Part shown: one piece after another, positions 42,391 through 52,961 of the stretch
Position numbering within the stretch: the stretch's first letter is position 1
How the letters are laid out: every line of letters begins with the position of its first letter
NCBI GenBank assembly: GCA_026018925.1
Contig: JAKSZU010000012.1
Span: 42,385,218-42,449,217 of the forward strand
Direction of reading: 5' to 3'
DNA length: 64,000 nucleotides
DNA from: Tupaia tana
Lineage: Eukaryota > Chordata > Mammalia > Scandentia > Tupaiidae
Position numbers and translations under genes: made by a program
Notes under the pieces: model-generated
Database searches by the model: none
What the model was told of the DNA's origin: nothing
The model's input: the letters and a program-made list of their open reading frames with translations, nothing else

Positions 42391-43171
42391 GTGGGATCCA
42401 GCCCAAAGTGTAAATGCAAGGTCTCTTTTTCCAAGGTATGAGGGATTTCAGGATAGTGGCAGCAGAGCACGCGAGCAAGCATGGGCCCTTCTGAGTGCCT
42501 GCACAGGCTGCAGGCCATGAAACTTACCCTGCTTCTAAGCCCTGGTTCCCGAGGCCCTGCTCCAGCCCACCCCCACCATCCTGGTGGCCAGGACTGCCTT
42601 TCCCAGAGCTCCATGTCTACTTTGCAGGTGGCTGCTGGGCTCTACCCACCGACTGTGTTTCTGGCAAAAGGACCATGAGCCCTGGCACAGTGGGTTTGGC
42701 CCCAAAGAGAAGCTTGACTGTGGTCTGGCCTGATTTGTCCACAGCAGGCTTGGGTGGTCCAATAGGGCTCAGCACTAAGTCTGAGCTAAAGGGATCAGCC
42801 TGGTGGAGAACGGGCGCCCAAATACTCCTGAGAATACCGAGCAGGCGTCCTTGGGGTGAGGAGAGGTGGACACCACGCCACAGGCCTGTTGACCTCTGCA
42901 GAGCTGGTGGCGCTGTCCAAGGTGCTAGTAGTTCAGAGCTAAATTAGACACGGTCCCCTTCCAGCAGCAGGCAGGGATCAGTGGGAGGCATAAAACCACA
43001 AATGATCATTTGCAACAAAATGTGATAAGACCATTCTAGAAGTGCATCCAGGAGAGACTCCAACTCATCCTGCTCATCCTGCCCTGTGCCCTGGAGGCCA
43101 CCCAGCACAGCAAAGGGCTCGTGGTGGCACTTCTCAGCCTCCGTGACTGTTGGTTGGAGTCAACTCCTGTA
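42391..43171. other. No gene seen
   Basis: A 150-codon plus frame (42495-42947) overlaps unrelated frames in all phases and shows no known domain; I treat it as chance. Confidence 0.4.
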
Positions 43172-43205
43172 TTGGTTCTATTTCTCTAGAGAACCCTGAA
43201 TAATA
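43172..43205 (+). mobile_element. ERVL LTR 3' tip
   Basis: CTATTTCTCTAGAGAACCCT and GAATAATACA are the last bases of an MLT2-type ERVL LTR. Only the tip remains. Confidence 0.6.
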
Positions 43206-43520
43206 CACCTAGGATGTTCCCTCCCTCCCTTCCTCCTTTCACTTCTCTTTTTCTTTCTTTTTGTTTCTTTCTTTCTCTTTCTTATCAGAAGGTGTGCATT
43301 CTCACCAGAGAATAATAGAGAGACAAGGAGAGGAAGAAAGCACCCCCCCCCCAAGCAGGGCATGATCATACCACAATCCCTTCTCCTCCATTTCTCCATG
43401 CTGTCAGGATTTGGAGCACACACACATGCACCCAGTGCATTTTTCAAGCACCCAGGGCTGAGATTTGAACTGTAATCAGTTATGTGAGATCCTTAACCAC
43501 TAAGCTCTGGGGCCAGCCCC
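43206..43520 (-). mobile_element. SINE-A2, antisense, pyrimidine-expanded tail
   Basis: A CTTT/TTTC tract (about 43210-43290), then CATGATCATACCACAATCCC and GTTATGTGAGATCCTTAACC and the GGGGCCAGCCCC head. Confidence 0.8.
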
Positions 43521-44317
43521 CTACTTGTTTCAGTCCTGAACTAGTGGGCCTCCCAAGAGGGTGAGAGTCCCTGGCTACACTGAAGTGACTGCAGACCCAT
43601 TGGTGCACAACTATAGACATTACCCATCAAGCCCAGGGCTCCACAAGGCTCAGTCACTGCTTGGTGGAGGACAGTGAAACAGCAGCCTGACTCCAGAAGT
43701 CACAACCATTCTTGGGGAGCTTAAAAAGGTAGCTGCCCATAAGCCCAACTCAGGCTTCTCATCCCCAACACAAGGAGCTCACGGACGTAGCCACAGTCCC
43801 CCAACCCCTGCTCTCGTTGCTGCCCTCTGCCAGTCTGCTGGGCCCTGCGCCATCCCGCAGCCTGAAGTGACTCTTGAGATGTCTTTTCCCATGAACTGGT
43901 CTGAGGCACTCGCTCCCATTCAGAGGGCTGGGAGCACCCCAGGGAGCACGCAGCTCTCCTCTTGGCCTACTTTTCTTGGGAGGAACTATTGTGGAGAATT
44001 TCTGCTGAATAAAACTGTACCTGTTGCATCCATTTTTTTTTAATCAAGGAGGTATTGCCTTGAACTATGCTAATAGGATTTTTCTGGATGGTAGGATTAT
44101 GAAGGAATTTTTCCCTTCCTCTTTTTACTCCTCTATGCTTTCCACATTTTCTCCAAGGCGTTGCAAAAATAATCAGACTTAAAGGACAAAGAAAAAAAAA
44201 GAGAAAAAATCAGAAAGCAAAACAATAGTCTCTAATTGACCTTTAGGGTACTGCTTACGGCCAATCAAAGATGAGGTTAGGAGACCAGCAGGTGGGAATG
44301 GGCGGCTGCTATGAGGG
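43521..44317. other. No gene seen; possible LTR-like end
   Basis: TGTGGAGAATTTCTGCTGAA then AATAAAACTGTACCTGTTGC near 43990-44030 looks like an LTR polyadenylation region, but no matching start or family is clear. Confidence 0.3.
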
Positions 44318-44730
44318 ACCCATTATCACATTCCCATTCCACAAATGAGAAAACAGAGATACAGACAGTTAAGAAGCGCACCCCAGGGACCACCAGTTGG
44401 CATAATGGCTATGTCGCTGGACTCCCATGTAGTCGACTGCAGTTCAAATCCCGGACCTGGTGGCTTAAACTCACACTGGGTGCATGTGCGTGCATACCCA
44501 AGACCCCAAGAGAATGGAGGAGAAGGGATTGTGGTGCAGCCATCCCCCTTAAGGGGTGATTTTTTGCTTTCTGTCTCTCTGTCTCTCTCTGTCTTTCTGG
44601 CGAGCTCATGTACCCTATAGCAAAAACCTCTCAAAATAAAAAAAAGTACACCCCAAACCGCAGTTGGTAGAAGAGAGAGCCAGGACTGCAATGAGCCTGT
44701 GGGCTCCAGCCCTGCCTCTTGCAATCAGGC
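44318..44730 (-). mobile_element. MIR SINE, antisense, split by SINE-A
   Basis: ATTCCACAAATGAGAAAACA and GAGATACAGACAGTTAAGAA (antisense MIR 3' part) before the SINE; AGCCAGGACTGCAATGAGCC and GGGCTCCAGCCCTGCC after it. It is an ancient repeat interrupted by a recent one. Confidence 0.72.
44387..44643 (+). mobile_element. SINE-A inside MIR
   Basis: AAGCGCACCCCA before and AAGTACACCCCA (44644-44655) after. The body lacks part of GAGGAGAATGG; otherwise complete. Confidence 0.88.
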
Positions 44731-45155
44731 TCATGATTTTCCTCGTCACATGGAGCCACCCAGTGGTCACAGGGAGGGGCAAGGAGAACTGTGCCTGTGG
44801 CCGGCTGCTTTGTTATTATGGAGAATCCAGGATTTGTTTTATATGTCGTATCATACTTCCATGCAAAAAAAAAAAAAATCTTTAAGAAGCACCATGATAG
44901 GTGCAGACTAACCAGGGTGGAGGGAACATAGACTTCATCCTTGCCCCAGGGAGCTTCCCAACCAGGGGATGGAGACAGCCAATCAAATAACAGACAGATG
45001 AAGGTACCGCTCCACTGGGATGTCACGACAGGGCAGTGGATGTGAATGTGCACTCCCGGGGCGAGGGGTCAGCCCTGAGAAGGAAATGCACAGTCACAAT
45101 CAGCTACAGCAAAACGCTCTCATTTGTCAAATCTGACTTGTGGCTACATGGATTG
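44731..45155. other. No gene seen
   Basis: GACAGCCAATCAAATAACAG (about 44970) recalls an old dispersed repeat; not assignable. Confidence 0.35.
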
Positions 45156-45264
45156 TACAAGGACTTCAAAAAACTCATAGAAAAATGGAATTAATTATGT
45201 ACAAGTTTATTTGGGTGCCAAAAAAAAGGAAATCTATGCGTAGTGTGTTCATAATACGCATTTT

Positions 45265-45528
45265 TTTTTCTTTTTTTGGAGAGGTTTTTGCTATAGGGCG
45301 CGTGCGCTCGCCAGACAGACAGAGAGAGACAGAGAGATAGAAAGCAGGAAATCACCCCCCAGGGGGGATGGCCACGCCGCAATCCCTTCTCCTCCATTCT
45401 CCTCTCGGGATCTTGGGCACGCACGCACACGCGCCCGGCGTGAGTTTAAGCCGCCGGGTCCGGGACTCGAACCGCGGTCGACTACGTGGGAGTCCAGCGA
45501 CATAGCCATTACACTAACTGCTGGTCCC
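45265..45528 (-). mobile_element. SINE-A, antisense, very well preserved
   Basis: CATAATACGCATTTT flanks it exactly at 45250-45264 and 45529-45543, inside the MITE. Head, body, palindrome and end are complete with most CpGs intact, one of the freshest copies here. Confidence 0.95.
45463..45516 (-). promoter_or_regulatory. Internal Pol III promoter of a fresh SINE-A
   Basis: Box B GGTTCGAGTCC (45463-45473 on the minus strand) and box A TAGTGTAATGGCTA (45503-45516) at tRNA-like spacing. Both fit the tRNA consensus, so this copy could be transcribed by RNA polymerase III; inferred, not shown. Confidence 0.7.
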
Positions 45529-45565
45529 CATAATACGCATTTTCCATGAACTTCCTGAAGATCCC

Positions 45566-46112
45566 TACATAATTCTCGGCATTCTTTGAATATTTGAACA
45601 TTTTCATGGAGGCAAGAGTGGGTGTGAGGTGATAGATCGCTTTCTGGGGAGTTTGGCTCTGAAAAGGGTCAGAGAAATAGGCTCATGCCTAGAAAGGATA
45701 GTCAAGGGAAAGTTGCTGGTTTTGCTTTCGATTTGTTCATTTTTCATTTGAGATAGCACAGGGGAGAGACTGAGCATCCAGGAGAGATGGGAGTCAGAGC
45801 AATGTCTCCTTCCTGGAGTGAATGTGAAAATTTGGGGTAGGAGTGTTGGTGGCTTACTTTGGCAAAACTCTTGCCATGGCCCGGGGATCCTTTTAAAATA
45901 ATGTTTCTCAATGATGGCATTAGTTACAAACTCTCCTGCTTCCTGCCCACATTTCAAATATGCTACTGGACACGAATGTGGGTGCAAAACCAATTGGCCA
46001 AATATTTATGTCTGGAACCCAACTGTATTTTCCATAGGAAACCAAGTTTCCTTTGCATATGTTTAATATACACTGGTCGATATTGTTCCTAACCTGTTCG
46101 AAGACGTCTCCA
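45566..46112. other. No gene seen
   Basis: A 129-codon minus frame (45604-45993) has no recognisable domain. Confidence 0.35.
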
Positions 46113-46362
46113 GGGGCTGGATGATGGTGCAGTGACAAAATCTGACACTCTGTATGAGGCAAATCCACATGGGAAGGTTACCAGTTCGCTTCTGGAGACC
46201 TCCTTGAGTGTGCTGGGCACACATGCGCCCATGCTCCAACAGGCTGGAGCCTAGGGGCGGTTTGCAGGGTGGAGACCCTGTCGAGGGTGTTGTATCTCCG
46301 CCTCTTTCATCACTGAATGAATAAATAAACTTTAAAAACAGAAAAAAGAAAAAGAAAAGAAG
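46113..46362 (+). mobile_element. SINE-C
   Basis: GGGGCTGGATGATGGTGCAG head, AGACCTCCTTGAGTGTGCTG, CGCCTCTTTCATCACTGAAT and AATAAATAAACTTT end. GAAGACGTCTCCAG before and GAAGTCTCCAG after are the duplication. Confidence 0.88.
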
Positions 46363-47039
46363 TCTCCAGGCCTGTTGGGCCTGTGTTTGGGAGGGACAGC
46401 TCCAGGAGCCAATGCATGAATGCCAACATCACCAGCGGTGTCATCCCCAGTACCATGAGGCTCTGCTGTGGTGGAGGATTCTTGGAGAAGGCCCCCCAAA
46501 AAGCAAAGCACAATCTTCCCAAGCTTTGTGTTGTGGTTGTATTGCTGGAGACTCCTGTGTCGCATCTCATTTGCGCACTGGACCTGGAGCTGCCATACCT
46601 ATGCCCTTGTGGGTGTGCCATGGAAGTCTGTGAGCTCCATGAGATCAAAAATTAAAGAATGCCTTTTAAGCTGAGTTCTGTTTGTTTGCTGTCTGCCCAT
46701 TCATTTAGGTTTTCTAGTTAACATTAAATTTGTATATAGAAAGGGAAGTTTGGAGAGAGTTGGATTCCATTTGGGTTTTCTGATGACATGGGAGCAGGAT
46801 GCCAAATTTAAGGAGGCTTGCAGTCCTTTGTAAGGCCTACTCTGGATTTACCCTTCCCTAACAGCAAGAATTTTCTTAAATTTTATGCACTAGGGTCTCT
46901 CGTCCTAGTCCTAGCCCTTTGTGAAAGTTCACCTTCGTTTTCTTTGTTGAATGCAATAAGATGGGATGACTCCAGAGAGGAACTTTAGAATAGCCTTGTA
47001 TCTGCAATGCTGCCTGAGACACTGTGTGTGTGTTCCTAC
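46363..47039. other. Single-copy stretch with an unidentified ORF
   Basis: A 90-codon plus frame (46383-46655; Cys- and Leu-rich, ending ELHEIKN) stops just before ATTAAAG, which could be a polyadenylation signal. It may be a fragment of a processed pseudogene, but I recognise no parent protein. Confidence 0.3.
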
Positions 47040-47191
47040 ATGTTCAAGGATGAACACACGCCAGTCAGTTCTGCTAAGAAATTAATTTAGCAAGGTTGCA
47101 GGATACGAGGTCAATATACAAAGATAAATTGTGTATCTCTATTCTACCAATAATTCATTGTCAAATGAAACTTTTAAAAATACAACTTATA

Positions 47192-47467
47192 GGGACCAGC
47201 AGTTGGCGTAATGGTTATGTCGCTGGACTCTCATGTAGTTGACTGCGGTTCGAATCCCAGACCCGGTGACTTAAACTCACACTGGATACGTGTGCATGCA
47301 TGCCCAAGATCCTGAGAGGAGAATGGAGGAGAAGGGATTGTGGTGTGGCCATCCCCCCTGGGGGGTGATTTCTCGCTTTCTGTCTCTCTGTCTCTCTCTG
47401 TCTTTCTGGCAAGCTCATGTGCCCTATAGCAAAAAGCTCTCAAAAAAAAAAAAAAAAAAAAAAAAAA
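47192..47467 (+). mobile_element. SINE-A with long A tail
   Basis: ACAACTTATA at 47182-47191 and 47468-47477. Complete copy; the end reads CCCTATAGCAAAAAGCTC. Confidence 0.93.
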
Positions 47468-47607
47468 ACAACTTATAATGGCACCAACTACGTGGATCTT
47501 CAGGGATAAAGTTAACGAAATATGTGCAAGAACTGTCCACTAAAAACTGCAGGACACTTATAAGAGAAAGAAGTAAAGAACTGAATAAGCGGGAAAACAT
47601 ACCAAGT

Positions 47608-47851
47608 CTAGCCCTGCAGGTGGCGTAGTGGTTAAGACGCTGGACTCCCACATAGCTGAACAAGTTCGAGACTCAGATCTGGCGGCTTGGAAATCATGCT
47701 GAGTGTGTGCGCATGCCTAAAACCCCAGGAGGAGACTGGAGGAGAAGGGATTGTGGCATGGCCATCCCCCTGGGGGGTGATTTCTCACTTTCTGTCTCAC
47801 TGTTTCTCTCTGTCTCTCTTTGGTGATAGCATGCATCCTATGGCACAAAAG

Positions 47852-47882
<31 letters not shown>

Positions 47883-47884
47883 AT
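47608..47884 (+). mobile_element. SINE-A (older variant) with AAAT tail
   Basis: Head CCCTGCAGGTGGCGTAGTGG with AAGTTCGAGACTC at box B. The tail is an AAAT microsatellite of about eight units. Confidence 0.87.
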
Positions 47885-48268
47885 TCATGGATTGGGACAC
47901 TCAGTATCATTAAGATGGCTATCCCACACAAATTAAATTTCAGTTTAATGAAATTCCAATCAACAGCCCCTCAAGCTTTCTTGTAAAAATGTATACTGTG
48001 ACTCTAAAATGTATTTGGAAACATAAAAGTCCCACAATAGCAAAAACAATTTTGAAAAAGAACAGAAAATTTGAAAAAATGTATGACATCTTCATTTTGT
48101 TATAAATGTAACATTTTGATGACAAGACGTGCCATAGAGCCATAGTGATCAAGACAGGTGGTACTGGTGTGAGGGTAGGCCTGTTTCAGTGGAGCAGAAC
48201 AGAGAGCCCAGTAGAAGACTCACACACACACAGTCCGCTGATGTTTCACAAAAGTGCCCAAATAATTC

Positions 48269-48564
48269 GGGACCAGCAGTTAGCGTAATGGCTATGTCGC
48301 TGGACTCCCACGTAGTTGACTGCGGTTCGCGTCCCGGACCCAGTGGCTTAAAACTCATGCTGGGAGCGTGTGCGTGCGTGCCCAAGATCCTGAGAGGAGA
48401 ATGGAGGAGAAGGGATTGCGGCACGGACATCCCCCCTGGGGGGTGATTTCTCGCTTTCTGTTTCTCTGTCTCTCTCTCTCTGTCTGTCTGGCGAGCGCAC
48501 GCGCCCTATAGCAAAAACCTCTTAAAAAAAAAAAAAAAAAAAAAGAGAGAGAGAGAGAAAACAA
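48269..48564 (+). mobile_element. SINE-A with 21-bp target duplication
   Basis: An exact 21-bp direct repeat of L1 sequence (48248-48268 and 48565-48585) beginning ACAAAAGTGCCC. CpG-rich head. The A tail is followed by GA and AAAC units. Confidence 0.95.
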
Positions 48565-48827
48565 ACAAAAGTGCCCAAATAATTCAACACAGAAAGGATA
48601 GTCTATTCAGTGAAGGACTATATATAGTACTCTACAGAAAGAGAGAGAGAACTTATGTCTATATGGAAATGTTTCTTTTCCTCATACTGTACACAAAATT
48701 AACCTGAAATAAAGCATAGACCTAAACATAAAAGCTGAAACTACAAAACTTCTAGAGGGAACAGGAGAAAATTTTTACAACCTTGGAGTAAGCAAAGATT
48801 TCTTAGGAGGCCAAAGCCATGAGCTGG

Positions 48828-49040
48828 TAAGAGATTGATGGTAGTGCAGTGGTAATACTACTGCAGCGCTGGACCACAGGGGAGGATCCTGGGCCTGTGT
48901 CCCAGAGCCTCTGGTGCACACTGGGCTTGGACGCCCATGATCTGGGCTAGCTGGGAATAGGGGTGGATCTCAGCATAAGGAGGTACCCTATTGGGGATAC
49001 CTCCCTCTCTCTCTCAGAAGAAATGAATAAGTAACCTTAA
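48828..49040 (+). mobile_element. SINE-C-like copy
   Basis: TGATGGTAGTGCAGTGGTAA head, GTCCCAGAGCCTCTGGTGCA, CCATGATCTGGGCTAGCTGG and AGAAATGAATAAG end: SINE-C order with a changed middle. Confidence 0.6.
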
Positions 49041-49042
49041 AT

Positions 49043-49297
49043 TGTTTTTAAGAGATTTTTGCTATAGGGCGCATGTGCTCACCAGAGAGATAGGGAGACA
49101 TAAAGTGAGAAATCACACCCTGGGGGTGGGGGGGGGGGTGGCCATACTGCAATCCCTTCTCTTCCATTCTCCTCTTAGGATTTTGGGCATGCACACACAT
49201 GTGCCCAGTGAGTTTCAAGCCCCCGGGTCTAGGACTCAAACTGTGGTCAACAATGTGGGAGACCAATGCCTTAACCACTATACCACCTGTTGGCCCC
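49043..49297 (-). mobile_element. SINE-A, antisense
   Basis: TTTTTGCTATAGGGCGCATG at the tail side, a G-run-expanded palindrome and ACCACCTGTTGGCCCC at the head. TTAAATT on the left and TAAATTT on the right suggest insertion at the end of the SINE-C. Confidence 0.87.
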
Positions 49298-49569
49298 TAA
49301 ATTTTTTTGATAAACTGAACTTCAAGGAGGGCTGGTGCAGTTAAACCCTACACACGTGGAGCCGGATCCAGCGTCCCTGTATGGAGGACCTACTGCTCTT
49401 CACGTCCTGTGTCCTCAGTTCTGACTCGGGCTTCAGGACACTAGATCTCAGACAGTGGAGTGAGGAGGGAGATAGGGCCTCCCTACAGGGGGTCAGGACA
49501 GGGTGGCCAAGAAAAGGCATCACAGCTCATCAAGACCTAGACGCTAGAAGGATCCGCACTAGGGAGGTA

Positions 49570-49642
49570 CTTGAAAGGCTGGGCCAAATGGCTGTTGTTT
49601 TAAGCCACTTGGTGTGTGGTACTTTGTCACAGCAATCCTGTG
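49570..49642 (+). mobile_element. MaLR (MLT1-type) LTR 3' end
   Basis: GCTGTTGTTTTAAGCCACTT then GGTACTTTGTCACAGCAATC are the terminal bases of an MLT1-type LTR; upstream similarity fades. Confidence 0.6.
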
Positions 49643-50419
49643 AAAAAAGGTAGAGTGAACAAGAAGTCCCACCTCCCCAAATAGTGTGAGGGAAAGCGAA
49701 GTGTCTGCCTTCCACTTCCAGCTTGGAGCAACTGGACCTGCTCCCCAGGGCCTTGATGAAAGAGCCCAAAGCTAGGAGCATGGTGATGAGGCATGAGACT
49801 GTGTCTAACCAACTGCTCCAATGGCCCTTTCTCCAGGCAGGTCGATGCTGCAGCCCAGAGTCCGACCAGATGGAGGGAGACGAAAGCCACACAGGTCCAA
49901 GAATCAGCAGAGTTCATCGGGTCACCTAGAAGGGCACAGAGCTGGGGCAGAGGCGAGCAGCAGGTGGGCTGCTTAATTCCTAAGGTCTGAGAAGAGAGTT
50001 AGTGAGCACAGGGATAGAAGACATCGGCACAGAGCAAGGGGGCTGCCATTCAAGGGCCCCTGCCTTAAAGGTCTCCAAATTGCCAAGTTCCCATAGGAGA
50101 GGATGACAGCTTCTAATTCTGCACAACCCAAAGCACAGAACTATCTCAGGACTGAGTCAGCCCTGAGCCCTTTCTAGACCCCAGCAGCCCACCTTGCAGC
50201 TGCAGAGGGAAAGAGGAGGCCGGAGAAGATGCTGCCCAGACCTCTGCCCCTGCCACTGGCCATCAGCCTGCCACCACCCAACACCTGGGCTTGGACTGCA
50301 AAAGAAGGCATGGATCTGGATATTGGACTGAAAACCTCAAACTTCTGAATTGAGGCTATAGGACATTACTCTCCTGAGGATGAGAAAGTCATGGGACCAC
50401 TGAGCTCACGTCCACTCAG
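49643..50419. other. No gene seen
   Basis: No exon, repeat or RNA recognised. Confidence 0.4.
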
Positions 50420-50772
50420 AACCTCAGAATGTGATATTATTTGGGAATAGGCTTTATGGGGTATAATCAAGTGAAACTGAGGATTCATTGGATTGGGGTA
50501 GACCCTAAATCCAGCGTCCAGTGTCGTAATAAGGGGAGGGAAATTTGGACACACACCCAGGCACAGGACGACAATGTGGAGCTATAGGAGAAACGACCAC
50601 ACGATGAAGGGGCAGAGACTGGAGTGATGAGTCCAGAAGCCAAAAAAATAGCAGATTGCCAGCGACCATTAGACACTGGGAGAGATGAGGAAGAATCCTC
50701 CCTAACCCTTCAGAGAGAGCATGGGCTGCTGACACCTTGATTTCAGACTTTGGGCCTCTAGAAATTGCTGGA
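50420..50772 (+). mobile_element. MLT1-like LTR
   Basis: AACCTCAGAATGTGATATTA, AATAAGGGGAGGGAAATTTG, GCAGAGACTGGAGTGATGAG, GCAGATTGCCAGCGACCATT and GGGCTGCTGACACCTTGATT follow the MLT1 order. A fossil LTR fragment, eutherian-wide age. Confidence 0.75.
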
Positions 50773-50794
50773 GGTTCCTTGTTCTTTTGTTTTG

Positions 50795-51110
50795 TTTTGT
50801 TTTCTGATTTTTATTTATGACAAAGTACATGTGCATGCATGAAAGAGAAAGACGCTTCCTCCAAAGGGCTCAGTCCTGCTGTGATCCTCTTATTCCAGTC
50901 CTTCACTCTACCAGGATCCTTGGTGCACGTGCACACACACACACACACACACGCACGCACACACACATCCTATGTGTTTTAGGCAAACCAGGCTGGGAAC
51001 TCAAACTATGGTCAGAGGCAGTCCAGGCTGGGGACTCAAACCATGTTCAGAGGTAGTCCAGGCTGGGGACTCGAATCCTGGCCAGGATGTGGCTTCCAGC
51101 TCCATAGTCC
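50795..51110 (-). mobile_element. Antisense SINE (A/C-like) with repeated box B region
   Basis: ATTTATGACAAAGTACATGT at the tail side, a CA run (about 50933-50968), then three successive box-B-like segments (GGGACTCAAACC, GGGACTCGAATCC). Family assignment is unsure because the head is rearranged. Confidence 0.5.
50991..51085. repeat. 35-bp tandem repeat, 2.7 units
   Basis: Units start at 50991, 51026 and 51061 with GGCTGGGRACTC and end with GGYAGTCCA; the third is partial. Each unit carries a copy of the SINE box B segment. Confidence 0.9.
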
Positions 51111-51144
51111 TGATGCCACTGGCTGTGCCACAGAGGCTGTGCCA

Positions 51145-51200
51145 GGCTGCTCTTGTTTTAAGCCACCTGGTTTGTGGTGCTTTGTTATAGCAGCCTGGGA
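51145..51200 (+). mobile_element. MaLR LTR 3' end
   Basis: GCTCTTGTTTTAAGCCACCT then TGTGGTGCTTTGTTATAGCA: terminal piece of an MLT1-type LTR. Confidence 0.55.
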
Positions 51201-52150
51201 AATAAATACAAACACTAAGGAAATTTAAATGGGACAGTGGGGGACAGGAAGAATGAGGCTTGCTGATGCCATGCCAGATAGCTTGTTCAGCAAACCAGCC
51301 AATGTACAGGCCCTCATCTCGCCCTCCCAACCGCCACGGCATCGCTGCACCCCTCCACAGAGAAAAATCCAGAGCCTTGAGCTGAACTGTCCCGGTTATG
51401 CAGCTGGCACCTGGGGCAGCGTGCCGCTACAAAGCCGGCATCTGCAGTGTGCCTACACAGCCCGGCCCCTCCCAGGCTCTCGCACACAGGTGTGGCAGAT
51501 TCTGAGACAATATTGCCACCCCCTAGCCCTCTCCTAAAGGCCAGGCCCAAAGGTCCCATGATACCCTCCACATTGGAATTCAGCTCATTGATCTCCTAAG
51601 TCTAAGATCCTGAGGCTTAAACAAGAGCCCAAAATCTAATTAAAATCATGCCAGCCACAAAGTTGGTGCCACTCTTGGGAAATGTCCCTCTCGGCGTTCC
51701 TGAAACCGTGCACTCCTCCCCGTCTCCGCGGTCGGTCTGTCTCCAGCTTCTTTTTTCCATTCACTCGCACTGTTTCTCTGTGTGTTTTAACTCCAGGTCT
51801 AGTTTGCCCGCGGTCACCAGCCAAGTGGGAGACCTGTCCAACTACCTGTTCGGGCGCTGCTTTCCCCAGGAAACACTGAACACAGCGCACCAGATCTGGC
51901 CACTGCCGATACGCCCGCAGCAAGGAGCCATCCCGGCGGCTCGTTAGAACCCGCACGCCGCCTCTGTCAGGGCTGTGTACAAACTCCAAGTCCGTAGTCT
52001 GCCTTTCAAATTATTAGTGCCCAGAGCACATGGATTTCATTTTCACAGCTAAGATAGAAGTCACGCTTTCGATTTCCATCTCTACTGACTATTTCCTCAT
52101 AGATAGCAGTGATTTAAATTTCAACTTTCTTTCTCACTTTATCTCATTGT
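51201..52150. other. No gene seen; CpG-bearing block 51650-51970
   Basis: 51650-51970 is richer in CpG than its surroundings and carries unidentified frames on both strands. No family or exon recognised. Confidence 0.35.
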
Positions 52151-52155
52151 ATTTC

Positions 52156-52390
52156 TTTTTAAGTTCTTTTTTCTTTCTTCCATGAATGAGAGACACAGAG
52201 ACAGAGAAGAGAGAGAGGCAGTCCCGACGGGGTCTTCATGTCACCCTTCGTCCTCAGTTTCAATAGCCCTTGATCATGGGCACACGCATGCCAGGTGTGT
52301 TCAGGGAGGTCTCCAGGTGTGAACGTGGATGCTTCCCCCCACAGGTCAACCTTGTAGAAGGTTCTGGTCCCACAGCGCCACCATCTGACA
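52156..52390 (-). mobile_element. SINE-C, antisense
   Basis: Tail side TTTCTTCCATGAATGAGAG, then CATGCCAGGTGTGTTCAGGG, AGGTCTCCAGGTGTGAACGT and CACAGCGCCACCATCTGAC at the head. Confidence 0.82.
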
Positions 52391-52961
52391 TTGTAATGTA
52401 TTTTTATCCATGTTAATGCTGCCTTTTGCTTAGAGCTGACGAAGAGCCTTCCTGGACAACGAGGCCATCTCATTTTGTAGAGGAAGCTCACGGCACTACT
52501 GATTAGGAAGCCAAGCTTCCAGAAACCTCAGGGCTCTCATTTTCAAGCCAGTGCTCTCTACCCTGCAGTGCTAACTCCTGAAGCTAATGAATGAAACATT
52601 GTGGTAAAGGAACTTCCAGAGACCACTTATTGGAATCCCTTTGGAAAACTGGTTAGACTCTATGAACCAGAAGAATCTCCACATCAAAGACTGGCAAACC
52701 ACCCCAGGTTAATCCCTTTGCCTTCCCAAAAGAGCAGGACTGTGGTGATGGGACCCCTTGTGACTCTGTGACATCTCTCCATCTTAACTAGGAGGAGCAC
52801 AGCTCACGTTTGTGAATTGCCAGCTCGGGGAGGGGAGGGGTTCCTGGTGTGGACTGCCTTGGGACACTGTGTTTATATTCAATTTTCCACCCCTGCTAGA
52901 GTCCTGGTGCTCAGAGGTGCAGACCTGAGACTGGATTTCCCCAGCTCCACTGGTATAGGCA
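52391..52961. other. No gene seen
   Basis: No exon or repeat recognised. Confidence 0.4.

Larger units (their letters stand above)
45158..45565. mobile_element. TA-flanked MITE split by SINE-A
   Basis: Inverted ends: CAAGGACTTCAAAAAACTCA from the left and GGGATCTTCAGGAAGTTCAT from the right, each next to TA (45156-45157, 45566-45567). Without the SINE it is about 130 bp. This is a mariner/Tc1-like non-autonomous DNA transposon; a similar end occurs at 62685. Confidence 0.72.
47040..48830 (+). mobile_element. L1 ORF2 region, split by three SINE-A
   Basis: GTTGCAGGATACGAGGTCAA, ATAAAGTTAACGAAATATGT, GCAAGAACTGTCCACTAAAA, CATGGATTGGGACACTCAGT, AATAGCAAAAACAATTTTG and GCAGAACAGAGAGCCCAGTA run in exact ORF2 order past the reverse transcriptase domain (about 900 bp of L1 once SINEs are removed). 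It is an inactive remnant. Confidence 0.88.

Noticed and set aside
42495-42947. 150-codon plus-strand open frame
   Set aside because: Overlaps long frames in other phases and on the other strand, low-complexity Pro/Ser-rich composition, no domain or splice context; long frames are expected in this GC-rich stretch.
43990-44040. Solo LTR end with AATAAA
   Set aside because: Only a polyadenylation-like signal and T-rich end are visible; no start, partner or family could be shown.
44282-44316. Extra SINE head (GACCAGCAGGTGGGAATGGG)
   Set aside because: Similarity stops after about 15 bp with no box A, box B or tail; likely chance or an unidentifiable remnant.
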